Origin: Microbacterium jejuense
Lineage (GTDB): Bacteria > Actinomycetota > Actinomycetes > Actinomycetales > Microbacteriaceae
NCBI RefSeq assembly: GCF_019511665.1
Contig: NZ_JAEUAW010000001.1
Location: 391,963-455,962 of the forward strand
Direction of reading: 5' to 3'
DNA: 64,000 nt
This document shows, one piece after another, positions 41,246-49,556 of the stretch. Made by a program: the position numbers and the translations under genes. Position 1 is the stretch's first letter. Each line of letters opens with the position of its first letter. Below the pieces are notes generated by a model. The model saw only the letters and a program-made list of their open reading frames with translations, did not search any database and was not told the DNA's origin.

Positions 41246-42681
41246 GACCGTGCCGGCCCGTCGAGGCAGTCCGCATCGGTCGGCCAGTCGTGCACGCCGA
41301 TGCGTGCGCCCACGCCGGGATGACGGGCGATGCGCGCACAGCCGGCGGCGACGACGGCGGCGAGGATGCCGGTCGCCCACAGCAGCCCCGGCAGGTTGTC
41401 GCGCACGGTGGCGGCCAGATAGAAGCACAGGATGCACAGCAGACCGGCCAACGGCACGATGCACAGCACGGCCCCGCGCACGGTCAGCTCGCCGATCCGC
41501 CGGAGGAACGCCGGCGCCGCGGCGCACACCAGTGCATACGCGAGCACGAATCCGAGGATCGACGCCGGCGAGGTGACGACGCGCATGTCTTGGCGGCTGC
41601 CGCCCCACGCCAGCACCGCCACCGGCACCGCGGTGACCGCGGCGGCGAGCATCGCGCCGGCCGCCGCGGGCACACCGCGTCGTGACACGCGGCCGAAGGC
41701 CGCGGGGAGCAGCCCTTCGCGACTCATCGCGAAGGCGATCCTCGTCGCCGCGTTGGTCATCGCGAGCGCGCACGCGAGGAACGAGAGCGCGACGATCAGG
41801 TCGGTCAGGCGCGAGAGCCCGGTGACGGCTGAGAGGGATGCCGCACCCGGGCGGTCCGCGACGATGGACAGCTGCGCCGCCGTCCCCACGAGCATGACGA
41901 CACCGGTCGCGCCGACGCTCACCATGATCGCCCGAGGAACCGCGGCGAACGGGCGCCGCGTCTCGGGACCGAGTGCCGCACCGCTCTCGAAGCCGACGAA
42001 GCCGATCAGCGCGAAGGCGACGCCGGTGATGATGGCGTCGAGCGAGAAGTCGGTCGCGCGCGGGACGAGCAGCGCGACGTCCCACCGTGTGAGGCTGAGC
42101 GCGGCGATCGACAGTCCCAGCACCGTCACGACGGCGATCGCCTCGAGCACGAACAGGATGCGCGTCGACATGCGCAGCCCGCGCGCCACGACCACCGCGA
42201 TGACCGCTCCGAAGCCCACGACGAGCGTCATCACGAGCCACGGTGGAGCCTCTTGTCCGCTCAGCAGGCTCGCGATGCGCGCCGAGCCCGATGAGAGGGT
42301 GTTGACGGCGACCGCCAGGTAGCCGATGCCGAGCGCGGCGCCGGCCAGCAGCCCGGCGTGCGGTCCGAGCCCGCGGGCGGCGAACGTGTACAGCGAGCCG
42401 GTGCTGGCGATGCGGCGCGCGAACATGCCGATCACGAGCGCGACCCCGACCACGAGGGTGATCGTGATGGCGATGTCGAGGAACGCGAACGAGCCGCTGC
42501 GGGCATAGGCGGCCGCGGGATGCACCAGGAGGACGCCCGCGGGGGCGGTGGCGGCGACCGACTGCGCGACGACGTCGACGGTGCGCGCGTGCCGGCGACG
42601 GAGGCCGGCGAAGGGCGAGCGGGCGCCGAGGTCGCTGCGCGGACGTGCCCGCTCGATCGCGTCGGCGAGTGCGGTGCTCAT
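41242..42681 (-). CDS. APC-superfamily amino acid/amine permease
   Basis: A 479-residue transporter with about twelve membrane helices. The first helices show SGSFAFLDIAITITLVVGV and the family-typical GSLYTFAARGLGPHAGLLAGAALG; a later block is FVGFESGAALGPETRRPFAAVPRAIM, the conserved APC motif around helix 6. A GAGGAGG Shine-Dalgarno precedes the ATG. It is divergent from the copper-amine-oxidase-like pair at 42932 and shares a 250-nt regulatory region with it, which suggests an amine as substrate. Confidence 0.9.
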   Translation of the reverse strand: MSTALADAIERARPRSDLGARSPFAGLRRRHARTVDVVAQSVAATAPAGVLLVHPAAAYARSGSFAFLDIAITITLVVGVALVIGMFARRIASTGSLYTFAARGLGPHAGLLAGAALGIGYLAVAVNTLSSGSARIASLLSGQEAPPWLVMTLVVGFGAVIAVVVARGLRMSTRILFVLEAIAVVTVLGLSIAALSLTRWDVALLVPRATDFSLDAIITGVAFALIGFVGFESGAALGPETRRPFAAVPRAIMVSVGATGVVMLVGTAAQLSIVADRPGAASLSAVTGLSRLTDLIVALSFLACALAMTNAATRIAFAMSREGLLPAAFGRVSRRGVPAAAGAMLAAAVTAVPVAVLAWGGSRQDMRVVTSPASILGFVLAYALVCAAAPAFLRRIGELTVRGAVLCIVPLAGLLCILCFYLAATVRDNLPGLLWATGILAAVVAAGCARIARHPGVGARIGVHDWPTDADCLDGPARS

Positions 42682-42764
42682 GCATCCTCCTCGCTGTCGG
42701 CGCTGTCGTCCTGCGACTGGCCGCGACGCTACACGCGCAGCGTTGCGCGGAACGTCGGTGCATG

Positions 42765-42865
42765 TTTCGCCTGTGTGTCGTGGTGCGAGACGCGTGCGCG
42801 CACACCGCGTCCGGTCGTCTCACGAGGATTTCGCTCGGCGTTCGCGACCACACACGGAGGCGAAA
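42765..42865. promoter_or_regulatory. Inverted repeats in the divergent permease/amine oxidase region
   Basis: TTTCGCCTGTGTGTCGTGG (from 42765) is mirrored by CCACACACGGAGGCGAAA (42848-42865); the outer 8 bp TTTCGCCT are identical and the inner parts similar with a shift. Being the main symmetric feature of the 250-nt gap, it is a candidate IclR target. No clear -35/-10 pair was found. Confidence 0.4.
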
Positions 42866-42931
42866 TCGCGCCGGCGAAGAATCGCCCCGGACGCGGGTGC
42901 GAGCCGCGTCCTCGTCAGCGAAAGGACTCCC

Positions 42932-43777
42932 GTGACCGAACAACAGCTCACGCCGCAGGGGGACTCGCCGCCCCCTTCGCCGCGGCACCCCTCCACAAGA
43001 GCGCGCCTGCTCGCCCCCCGTGCGCTCGGCATCGGCTCCGCGGTCGCCGCCGCCGCGGCCGTCGTCGCCCTCGTGTTCGCGACGCAGACAGCCGTCCAGG
43101 CGACGTCGTCGCCCGAGACGACGGCATCCACTCCCATCGCCGCCGACAGCAGCGACGAGGACGCTCCCGAGAAGGCGGCGGACGTTCCGAAGCCGGCGAC
43201 GGTCGCGGCCGCGTACGACGGGCTGACAGGAGCCGAGGTCGAGTACGTGCGCTTCGTCGGCGCTCAGGATGCCGCCTTCGCAGCCGGCAGGGACGTCTTC
43301 GGCGAACCCGGACTGCAGTTCCTCTCGACCGACGTCGCCGACCCCCAGGCGTACGCCGACGGGCACCGCCGTCTGCTGTCGCTCTACTACGACTACGCCA
43401 CCAACGAGACGGTCAGCATGATCGTCGACGTCACCACCGGGACCGTCGAGGCCGTCGAGCGGGCGTCGGGCACGCAGCCCGCGCCGACCGACGCCGAGAC
43501 CTCGTTGGCGTGGGAGCTGCTGCTGGACTCGGAGTCGGCTCAGCCGGTCATCGACGAGTTCGCATCGCTCACGGGCGGCTCGGTCCTCACGCCGACGTCC
43601 GCCGAGGTCCTTCTCACCGCGCATTCCTTCACGACGGATGCCGGAACCTTCGGCGCCGAGTCCTGCGGCGTCGACCGCTGCGTGCAGCTGCTCGCGCAGG
43701 TCGACGGCGGCGCCTTCCTCACCACCAGCACGTACGTCGTGAACCTCTCGACGCGTGCCGTCCTGTCCATCTCATGA
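42932..43777 (+). CDS. Membrane-anchored protein resembling copper amine oxidase N2/N3 domains
   Basis: A 281-residue protein: Pro/Ser-rich cytoplasmic start, one membrane helix (residues about 33-55) and an exported part. From residue about 85 the pattern fits the N2 and N3 domains that precede the catalytic domain of copper amine oxidases: TGAEVEYVRFVGAQDAAF, LYYDYATNETVSMIVDVTTG, ASGTQPAPTDAE, then CGVDRCVQL and YVVNLSTRAVLSIS. The GTG has an AAAGGA Shine-Dalgarno. Its stop overlaps an in-frame ATG of the catalytic-domain gene (ATGA). The domain match is from memory by eye and needs profile confirmation. Confidence 0.65.
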   Translation: MTEQQLTPQGDSPPPSPRHPSTRARLLAPRALGIGSAVAAAAAVVALVFATQTAVQATSSPETTASTPIAADSSDEDAPEKAADVPKPATVAAAYDGLTGAEVEYVRFVGAQDAAFAAGRDVFGEPGLQFLSTDVADPQAYADGHRRLLSLYYDYATNETVSMIVDVTTGTVEAVERASGTQPAPTDAETSLAWELLLDSESAQPVIDEFASLTGGSVLTPTSAEVLLTAHSFTTDAGTFGAESCGVDRCVQLLAQVDGGAFLTTSTYVVNLSTRAVLSIS

Positions 43778-43794
43778 TCACGGAGACCCTCCCG

Positions 43795-45681
43795 ATGAAA
43801 CGAACCTCCCTCCGCCGGCTCCTCGGCGCAGGCACCGCGATGGCCCTGCTCGCGGGCGGCCTCGTGCTGTCCGCGCCCGTGGCCGCCTCGGCGCAGACCG
43901 TCACCGAGGCGTCCTGCTCCGGCGACTCGCTCGTCTCGAAGACGCTCGAAGCCGGCTCGAGCTGGCAGATGTGCTGGCGTCTCGACACCTACCGCGGCCT
44001 CGTGCTCGACAAGGTGGCGTACCAGCCGCGCGACGACGCCGCGCCGATCCTCGTGCTGGACTCGATCGCCCTCGCGCAGCTCAATGTGCCGTACGACACG
44101 GGCGCCACCGAGTACAACGACGTCACCACCTATCAGGTCGGCGGTCGCCGGCTGCAGGCGATCGCCGCCGTCGACTGCCCCGTCGGCGAGGTGCGCACCG
44201 CATGGGTCGACGCCACGCGCGGCGACATCCCGGCCGTCTGCATCGGCGAGGAGGACTCGGGTCTCGCGTACCGCTCGAACATCACGAACGACGCGCTGTA
44301 CGCCGCGCAGGGCACCGACCTCGTGCTGCACACCGTGTCGCGCATCGGCTGGTACGAGTATCAGACCGAGTACCGCTTCCACGACGACGGCGAGATCTCG
44401 GTGCGTCTGGGCGCCACCGGCGACCTGTCGCCCAACGACTACGTCAACGTCGTGAACCAGGGCTGGCCGATCGCGCCGGGCCAGGAGGACTTCGCCGTCA
44501 ACCACTACCACTCGGCGTTCTGGCGCGTGGACTTCGGCATCGACTCGGGTGCCAACCAGGTGGTCGAGAAATTCGCGACCACCCCCACGGGCGAGTACGG
44601 CACCACGGGCGACACCGGCCACACCGCGATCCTGGAGACCCAGCTCACTCAGATCAGAACCGAGACGAAGACCCTCGGGTCCAACCGCGAGGCGTACCGG
44701 GTCGTGAACCCCGACAGCCTCAACGCGGACGGTCACGCCCGGTCGTACGAGATCATCGTGCCGCGCGACCAGGCGTACAACCTCAACCCCGAGACCGACT
44801 TCGACATCGCCTTCACGTCGGCCAAGTCGGACGAGATCCACGCCAGCCACAACCTGATCCCGTCGAAGGCAGGTCAGATGGTCACCGACTACATCGCCGA
44901 CGGCGAGACGCTCGACGACCCGGTGGCGTGGGTGAACGTCGGATTCCACCACATCAACCGCGACGAGGACCAGAGCCCCATGCCGATCCACTGGCAGGGC
45001 TTCACGCTCTATCCGCGTGACTTCGCCGCACAGAACCCCAACATCCCCGAGGGCCGCAAGTGGGTCAACGGAGACATGCGCGGGGTGCCGAACCCGAACA
45101 TCACCCCGACGCCCACCGCGTCGCCCACGCCGACGCCCACGACCGAGCCGACGGGGGAGCCGACTCCGACGGCGACGCCGACGACGCCCGGTAACGGCAA
45201 CGGGAACGGGAACGGGAACGGCAACGGAGGCGGCAACGGGAACGGGAACGGCACGACGCCCACCGCTGCGGTGACGTTCGGCCAGTCCGAGGTCGCTCCC
45301 GGAGCATCGCTGACGGCATCGGCGTCCGGCTTCGCGCCGGGCGAGACCGTGAGCGCCGTCATGCACTCCGACCCCGTCGACGTCGGCACCTTCGTCGCCG
45401 ACGCCGAGGGCGACGTGGACGTCCAGTTCCTCGTGCCGTCGGACACGCCGGCCGGCGAGCACACGCTCGTGCTCACCGGGCAGACGTCGTCGGCCGTCGC
45501 GCAGGGCACGTTCACGGTGGCCTCCGCGTCGCCGTCCGCGATCCTCGGGGCCCTCGCCTCGACGGGGACGGACGCCAACCGCTGGGCGCTGTCGGGGCTC
45601 GTGCTCCTCGTCGCCGGAGCGGGTCTTGCGGGCGCATCGTGGTATCTGCGCCGTCAGCGGAGCGCCACGGCGCACGCCTGA
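43795..45681 (+). CDS. Cell-wall-anchored copper amine oxidase-like catalytic protein
   Basis: A 628-residue secreted protein. Signal peptide to about residue 33 (ASA-QT). Residues about 57-415 follow the copper amine oxidase catalytic domain: QLNVPYDTG, AVCIGEEDSGLAYR, DLVLHTVSRIGWYEY, NHYHSAFWRVDFGID and NVGFHHINRDEDQSPMPIHW. Copper ligands would be H237, H239 and H385 or H386. The topaquinone Tyr would be Y187, but the conserved Asn before it is Trp (W186). A Pro/Thr linker, a Gly/Asn repeat (467-486), an Ig-like domain and LASTG (587-591), helix and RRQR follow, a sortase E-type signal. Start alternatives: ATG 43774 (overlapping) or 43795 (GGAG upstream). Confidence 0.78.
   Translation: MKRTSLRRLLGAGTAMALLAGGLVLSAPVAASAQTVTEASCSGDSLVSKTLEAGSSWQMCWRLDTYRGLVLDKVAYQPRDDAAPILVLDSIALAQLNVPYDTGATEYNDVTTYQVGGRRLQAIAAVDCPVGEVRTAWVDATRGDIPAVCIGEEDSGLAYRSNITNDALYAAQGTDLVLHTVSRIGWYEYQTEYRFHDDGEISVRLGATGDLSPNDYVNVVNQGWPIAPGQEDFAVNHYHSAFWRVDFGIDSGANQVVEKFATTPTGEYGTTGDTGHTAILETQLTQIRTETKTLGSNREAYRVVNPDSLNADGHARSYEIIVPRDQAYNLNPETDFDIAFTSAKSDEIHASHNLIPSKAGQMVTDYIADGETLDDPVAWVNVGFHHINRDEDQSPMPIHWQGFTLYPRDFAAQNPNIPEGRKWVNGDMRGVPNPNITPTPTASPTPTPTTEPTGEPTPTATPTTPGNGNGNGNGNGNGGGNGNGNGTTPTAAVTFGQSEVAPGASLTASASGFAPGETVSAVMHSDPVDVGTFVADAEGDVDVQFLVPSDTPAGEHTLVLTGQTSSAVAQGTFTVASASPSAILGALASTGTDANRWALSGLVLLVAGAGLAGASWYLRRQRSATAHA
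45191..45252 (+). repeat. GGNAAC hexanucleotide repeat within the amine oxidase-like gene
   Basis: About ten in-frame GG(G/C)AAC/AACGGN units encode the Gly-Asn spacer between the catalytic and Ig-like domains. Copy number could vary by slippage without shifting the frame. Confidence 0.85.
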
Positions 45682-45685
45682 CCGT

Positions 45686-45722
45686 CCAGGGGGCGGCGCG
45701 CCACCCGTGCGTCGCCCCCTGG
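45686..45722 (+). terminator. Terminator after the amine oxidase-like gene
   Basis: CCAGGGGGCG (45686-45695) pairs perfectly with CGCCCCCTGG (45713-45722). It separates the amine oxidase pair from the DUF305-signal peptidase pair. Confidence 0.7.
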
Positions 45723-45774
45723 CGCATTCACACCGGGACCGCGAGACGCGGCATCCTCTCGGAAGGGACTCCCC

Positions 45775-46473
45775 ATGCGCAGTCGCATCGCCCGACTCGG
45801 CGTCGTGCTGGCCCTGTCGACAGCGGCGCTCGGCGTGGCCGTGGCCGCGCTCGGCCTGACGACACCTCCGCCGTCGCAGCCGCAGGCGTCGGGCGTGCGG
45901 ATGGATGCCGCGGCCGCGGGCTTTCCGACGGCCGAGGACCACTGCTACATCGAGGGCATGATCCCGCACCACGAGCAGGCGCTCGAGCTCAGCGGCCTCG
46001 TGCTCGACGCCGCGGGCGTCCGGGAGCGCACGCGGGCGCTGGCGGAGTTCATCGTCGCCGACCAGACCGCTGAGATCGAGACGATGCGCGCATGGCAGTC
46101 CGCCTGGCAGCAGGCCGTGCAGTCCGGGACGACGGCCGTCGGGCACGGCGGAGCCCACGCGGGCGGCCACGCAGAGGATGCGGGCGCGGCATCGCCGGCG
46201 ACACCCACCGCGTGCGGCGATCACCCGCATGCGCAGATGAAGGGGATGGCGAGTCCGGCCCAGGTGGCGGCGCTGGATGCCGCCGAGGGAGCGGCGGCCG
46301 ACCGGATGTTCCTCGAGTTGATGATCGCGCACCACGACGGCGCGCTCGAGATGGCGGAGGCGGCGGTGCGCGGCGGGTCCAACGCCTACGTGCGCACCTC
46401 CGCGAAGCACGTGCTCGTCGAGCAGGCACGCGAGATCACGGCGATGAGCGCGCTGCTCGCCGAGGCGCCGTGA
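45775..46473 (+). CDS. Exported DUF305 protein
   Basis: A 232-residue protein with an N-terminal signal or anchor helix (residues about 5-30) and a DUF305 domain with both His pairs: EDHCYIEGMIPHHEQALELS (about residue 60) and FLELMIAHHDGALEMAEAAV (about residue 185). Between them is a His/Gly-rich segment (GHGGAHAGGHAED) and CGDHPHAQMKGM, a Cys/His/Met set suited to copper binding (inference). GTGA overlap with the signal peptidase gene indicates coupled synthesis. Confidence 0.87.
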   Translation: MRSRIARLGVVLALSTAALGVAVAALGLTTPPPSQPQASGVRMDAAAAGFPTAEDHCYIEGMIPHHEQALELSGLVLDAAGVRERTRALAEFIVADQTAEIETMRAWQSAWQQAVQSGTTAVGHGGAHAGGHAEDAGAASPATPTACGDHPHAQMKGMASPAQVAALDAAEGAAADRMFLELMIAHHDGALEMAEAAVRGGSNAYVRTSAKHVLVEQAREITAMSALLAEAP

Positions 46474-47054
46474 GCAGCGCGGTGGCCACGGCTCTGCGTT
46501 CGGCGGCTGGAGGCGCCCCGGCGGTGCGACCGTCGGCGCCGCGCCGACGGCGCGCGGTCGCCGCGGCGGCGGCCGTCGTGATCCCCGCCGTCGCGGCTGC
46601 CCTCGCGCTCGCGGCCTTCGGTGTGGCGACCGTGCGCAACGACTCGATGGCGCCGACGCTCCGAGGCGGCGACCATCTGGTGTTCGATCGCTGGACCACC
46701 CCCGTCCGGGGTGACGTCGTGCTCCTCGTCGACCGCGAAGGATGGTCGGGCACCGCCGGAGCCACGCTCGTGAAGCGCGTCGTGGGCGTCGCCGGCGACG
46801 TCGTGGTGTGCTGCGAGGCGGGCAGCGGCCGGCTCCTCGTCAACGGCGTGCCCTCCGACGAGGCCTACGCGGGCGACAGCCGCCCCGGCGGCGACATCCC
46901 GTTCCGGGTCGAGGTGCCCGAAGGCGCCGTCTGGGTCATGGGCGACAACCGTGCCGCGTCCGCAGACTCGCGGCTCTCGCTGTCCGAACCGGGCCACGGC
47001 GCCGTGCCGCTGGAGGATCTGCGGGGAACGGCGAGGCTGTGGTGGAGCGGCTGA
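46470..47054 (+). CDS. lepB: Signal peptidase I (S26 family)
   Basis: A 194-residue membrane protease that cuts Sec signal peptides outside the membrane. One N-terminal helix (about residues 30-52) is followed by box B with the catalytic Ser in NDSMAPTLR (about residue 59), the catalytic Lys in LVKRVVGV (about residue 105), and MGDNRAASADSR near the end. The GTG start overlaps the DUF305 stop. It is probably an extra signal peptidase serving the exported proteins of this locus rather than the housekeeping enzyme; that is inferred from position. Confidence 0.88.
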   Translation: MSSAVATALRSAAGGAPAVRPSAPRRRRAVAAAAAVVIPAVAAALALAAFGVATVRNDSMAPTLRGGDHLVFDRWTTPVRGDVVLLVDREGWSGTAGATLVKRVVGVAGDVVVCCEAGSGRLLVNGVPSDEAYAGDSRPGGDIPFRVEVPEGAVWVMGDNRAASADSRLSLSEPGHGAVPLEDLRGTARLWWSG

Positions 47055-47089
47055 ACCGCGATCCGTGCGCATCACGCGCGCGCCGCGGC

Positions 47090-47095
47090 TAGCCT
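47090..47095 (+). promoter_or_regulatory. -10 element TAGCCT, leaderless start at 47102
   Basis: TAGCCT, then TTCGAT, then ATG of the molybdopterin oxidoreductase gene. Confidence 0.55.
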
Positions 47096-47101
47096 TTCGA
47101 T

Positions 47102-49474
47102 ATGGCGACGAAGCCCCCGGCAGCCGACATCGACGAATCCCGCGTGCACGTGACGCGACCCAAGCAGGTCGCGGTGGGCGTGCCCGCCGTGCTGCACGCG
47201 CTGCAGATCGCCAACGAGCAGATGGGGGTCAGCCGGTCGGTGCAGACGCTGCTGCGCGTCAACCAGAAGGAAGGGTTCGACTGCCCGGGCTGCGCGTGGC
47301 CGGAGGAGGACAAGCGGCACATCGCCGAGTTCTGCGAGAACGGCGCCAAGGCCGTGGCCGAGGAGGCGACGCTGCGCCGCGTCGGCCCGGAGTTCTTCGC
47401 GGCGCACTCGATCGACGAGCTGCGGGCCCATGACGACTGGTGGCTCGGCCAGCAGGGCCGCCTGACTCAGCCGATGCTGCGCGAAGCGGGGGCGACGCAT
47501 TACCGCCCGATCTCGTGGGACGACGCGCTGACACTCGTCGCCGACGAGCTGCGCGCCCTCGACGATCCGGACGAGGCGGTGTTCTACACGTCGGGGCGGA
47601 CGTCGAACGAGGCGGCGTTCCTCTACCAGCTTCTCGTGCGGGGGATCGGCACGAACAACCTCCCCGACTGCTCGAACATGTGCCACGAGTCATCGGGCTC
47701 GGCCCTCACCGAGACGATCGGCATCGGGAAGGGCACCGTGTCGATCGACGACATCCACGAGGCCGACCTGATCATCGTCGCGGGCCAGAATCCGGGCACG
47801 AACCACCCGCGCATGCTGTCGGCGCTCGAGAAGGCCAAGCAGCGCGGGGCGACGATCATCGCCGTGAACCCGCTGCCCGAGGCCGGACTGATGCGCTTCG
47901 AGAACCCGCAGACGGTGCGCGGCGTCGTGCTCGGCGGCACTCCGCTCGCCGACGGCTTCGTGCAGATCCGCCTCGGCGGCGACCAGGCGCTGTTCCAGGC
48001 GATCGGCAAACATTTGCTCGAGGCCGAGGACGCGTCGACAGGCTCGGCGACCGGGGAGCGGGTGCTCGACCACGATTTCATCGCCGCGCACACCAGCGGC
48101 TTCGAGGCGTACCGCGATGCGATGAGGGATGCCTCGTGGCCCGAGCTCGTCGCCGCGACCGGCATCCCCGAAGACGCCCTGCGGCGCGTCGGCGAAGCCG
48201 TTCGCACCTCGAAGGCGACGATCGTGTGCTGGGCGATGGGGCTGACGCAGCACAAGCACTCCGTCGCGACGCTGCGCGACGTCGTCAACGTCCTGCTGCT
48301 GCGCGGCGACATCGGACGCCCCGGTGCCGGCGTGTGCCCGGTGCGTGGCCACTCCAATGTGCAGGGCGATCGCACCGTGGGCATCTACGAGAAGCCGTCG
48401 GAGGCGTTCCTCGCGGCGCTGGACCGCGAGTTCGCGTTCACCGCCCCTCGCGCGCACGGCTTCGACACCGTCGAGGCCATCCGCGCCATGCGCGACGGAC
48501 GGGTGAGGGTCTTCGTCGGCATGGGCGGCAACTTCGTGTCGGCCACACCCGACACGGCGGTCGTCGAAGCGGGCATGGCGAACGTCGGACTCACGGTGCA
48601 CGTGTCGACCAAGCTCAACCGCTCGCACGTCGTGACCGGGCGTCGGGCCCTGATCCTGCCGACGCTCGGCCGTACCGACCGCGACCGCCGCACGGCGCCC
48701 GACGGCACGGCGCGCGAGCAGCGCGTCACCGTCGAGGACTCGATGGGCGCCGTCCACGCCTCGCGCGGTCGGCTCGCGCCGCCCTCCGAAGACCTGCTCA
48801 GCGAGGTGGCGATCGTCGCACGGCTGTGCGCGCTCGTGTTCCGCGAGCGCGACGACCAGGCGCGGCCTCCCGGTGACGCCCCGCACGCCGACTGGGCGGC
48901 GCTCGAGGGGGACTACGCCCTCATCCGCCGGCACATCGAGCGTGTGATCCCGGGGTTCGACGACTACGAGCAGCGCATCGACAAGGGGCGGACGCTGCAC
49001 CTTCCCAACGGTCCTCGCGACGCCCGCAGTTTCGCGACGCCGGACGGGCGCGCCCGGTTCACCGTCAACCCGCTCGAGTACCCGGTGATCCCGCCCGGGC
49101 GCCTGCTGCTGCAGACCCTCCGGTCGCACGACCAGTACAACACCACGATCTACGGCAAGGACGACCGGTATCGCGGCATCCACGGCGGGCGGCGCGTGGT
49201 GCTCGTGAACGCGCTCGACATCGAGGCGCTCGGCTTCGCCGAGGGCGAGGTCGTCGACCTGGTGTCGGAGTGGACGCGCCCCGACGGCGCGGTCGAGGAG
49301 CGTCGTGCCCCCGGATTCCGCATCGTGGCGTACTCCACTCCGCGAGGCAACGCCGCCGCCTACTACCCCGAGACCAACGTGCTCGTGCCGCTGGATTCGG
49401 TGGCCGACGTGTCGGGAACGCCGACGTCGAAGTCCGTGATCGTGCGGCTGGAGCGCCGCAGCGACGCCGGGTAG
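47102..49474 (+). CDS. FdhF/YdeP-type molybdopterin oxidoreductase
   Basis: A 790-residue bis-MGD enzyme of the YdeP/FdhF branch. The N-terminus has only GFDCPGCAWPEE (about residue 58) in place of a four-Cys Fe-S motif. The molybdenum-ligand region is CSNMCHESSGSAL about residue 195, followed by AGQNPGTNHPRM and the C-terminal molydopterin-binding beta barrel (LLQTLRSHDQYNTTIYG, about residue 665). A GTCGACAGGCTCGG mini-repeat at 48033-48055 adds a Ser-Thr-Gly-Ser loop. YdeP-like proteins are linked to acid resistance, but the substrate here is unknown. It opens the molybdenum block, from which it needs MoCo. Confidence 0.88.
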   Translation: MATKPPAADIDESRVHVTRPKQVAVGVPAVLHALQIANEQMGVSRSVQTLLRVNQKEGFDCPGCAWPEEDKRHIAEFCENGAKAVAEEATLRRVGPEFFAAHSIDELRAHDDWWLGQQGRLTQPMLREAGATHYRPISWDDALTLVADELRALDDPDEAVFYTSGRTSNEAAFLYQLLVRGIGTNNLPDCSNMCHESSGSALTETIGIGKGTVSIDDIHEADLIIVAGQNPGTNHPRMLSALEKAKQRGATIIAVNPLPEAGLMRFENPQTVRGVVLGGTPLADGFVQIRLGGDQALFQAIGKHLLEAEDASTGSATGERVLDHDFIAAHTSGFEAYRDAMRDASWPELVAATGIPEDALRRVGEAVRTSKATIVCWAMGLTQHKHSVATLRDVVNVLLLRGDIGRPGAGVCPVRGHSNVQGDRTVGIYEKPSEAFLAALDREFAFTAPRAHGFDTVEAIRAMRDGRVRVFVGMGGNFVSATPDTAVVEAGMANVGLTVHVSTKLNRSHVVTGRRALILPTLGRTDRDRRTAPDGTAREQRVTVEDSMGAVHASRGRLAPPSEDLLSEVAIVARLCALVFRERDDQARPPGDAPHADWAALEGDYALIRRHIERVIPGFDDYEQRIDKGRTLHLPNGPRDARSFATPDGRARFTVNPLEYPVIPPGRLLLQTLRSHDQYNTTIYGKDDRYRGIHGGRRVVLVNALDIEALGFAEGEVVDLVSEWTRPDGAVEERRAPGFRIVAYSTPRGNAAAYYPETNVLVPLDSVADVSGTPTSKSVIVRLERRSDAG
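48033..48055. repeat. GTCGACAGGCTC mini-repeat in the oxidoreductase gene
   Basis: GTCGACAGGCTCGGCGACC resembles the CTTCGACAGGCTC repeat at 37931 and is translated in frame as STGSATG. Confidence 0.55.
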
Positions 49475-49544
49475 CGGCATCGACTCTTCCCGCGGTGGTG
49501 GTCGCGGAGGTGTGCCCGGTCGCCCGCCCCGTGCCGGCACCTTC

Positions 49545-49550
49545 TAGGCT
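49545..49550 (+). promoter_or_regulatory. -10 element TAGGCT, leaderless start at 49557
   Basis: TAGGCT, then GGGCAC, then ATG of mogA. Confidence 0.55.
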
Positions 49551-49556
49551 GGGCAC

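Noticed and set aside
40499..43624. Very long minus-strand open frame (over 1000 codons) spanning the IclR, permease and amine oxidase regions
   Set aside because: Only its last 248 codons match the IclR family. The rest is antisense to real genes, Arg/Arg-rich, and open only because stop codons are rare at 70% GC.
42358..43773. Upstream extension of the amine oxidase-like open frame
   Set aside because: It overlaps the N2/N3-like gene and the divergent region, lacks homology, and the signal peptide begins at 43795.
45191..45252. Short tandem repeats considered as a CRISPR array or VNTR outside genes
   Set aside because: Units are 6 nt without spacers and encode a Gly-Asn linker in frame.
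43540..46410. Minus-strand open frame of 956 codons opposite the amine oxidase-like and DUF305 genes
   Set aside because: No recognisable domain, composition typical of antisense frames, and the plus strand carries clear signal peptides, catalytic motifs and ribosome sites.
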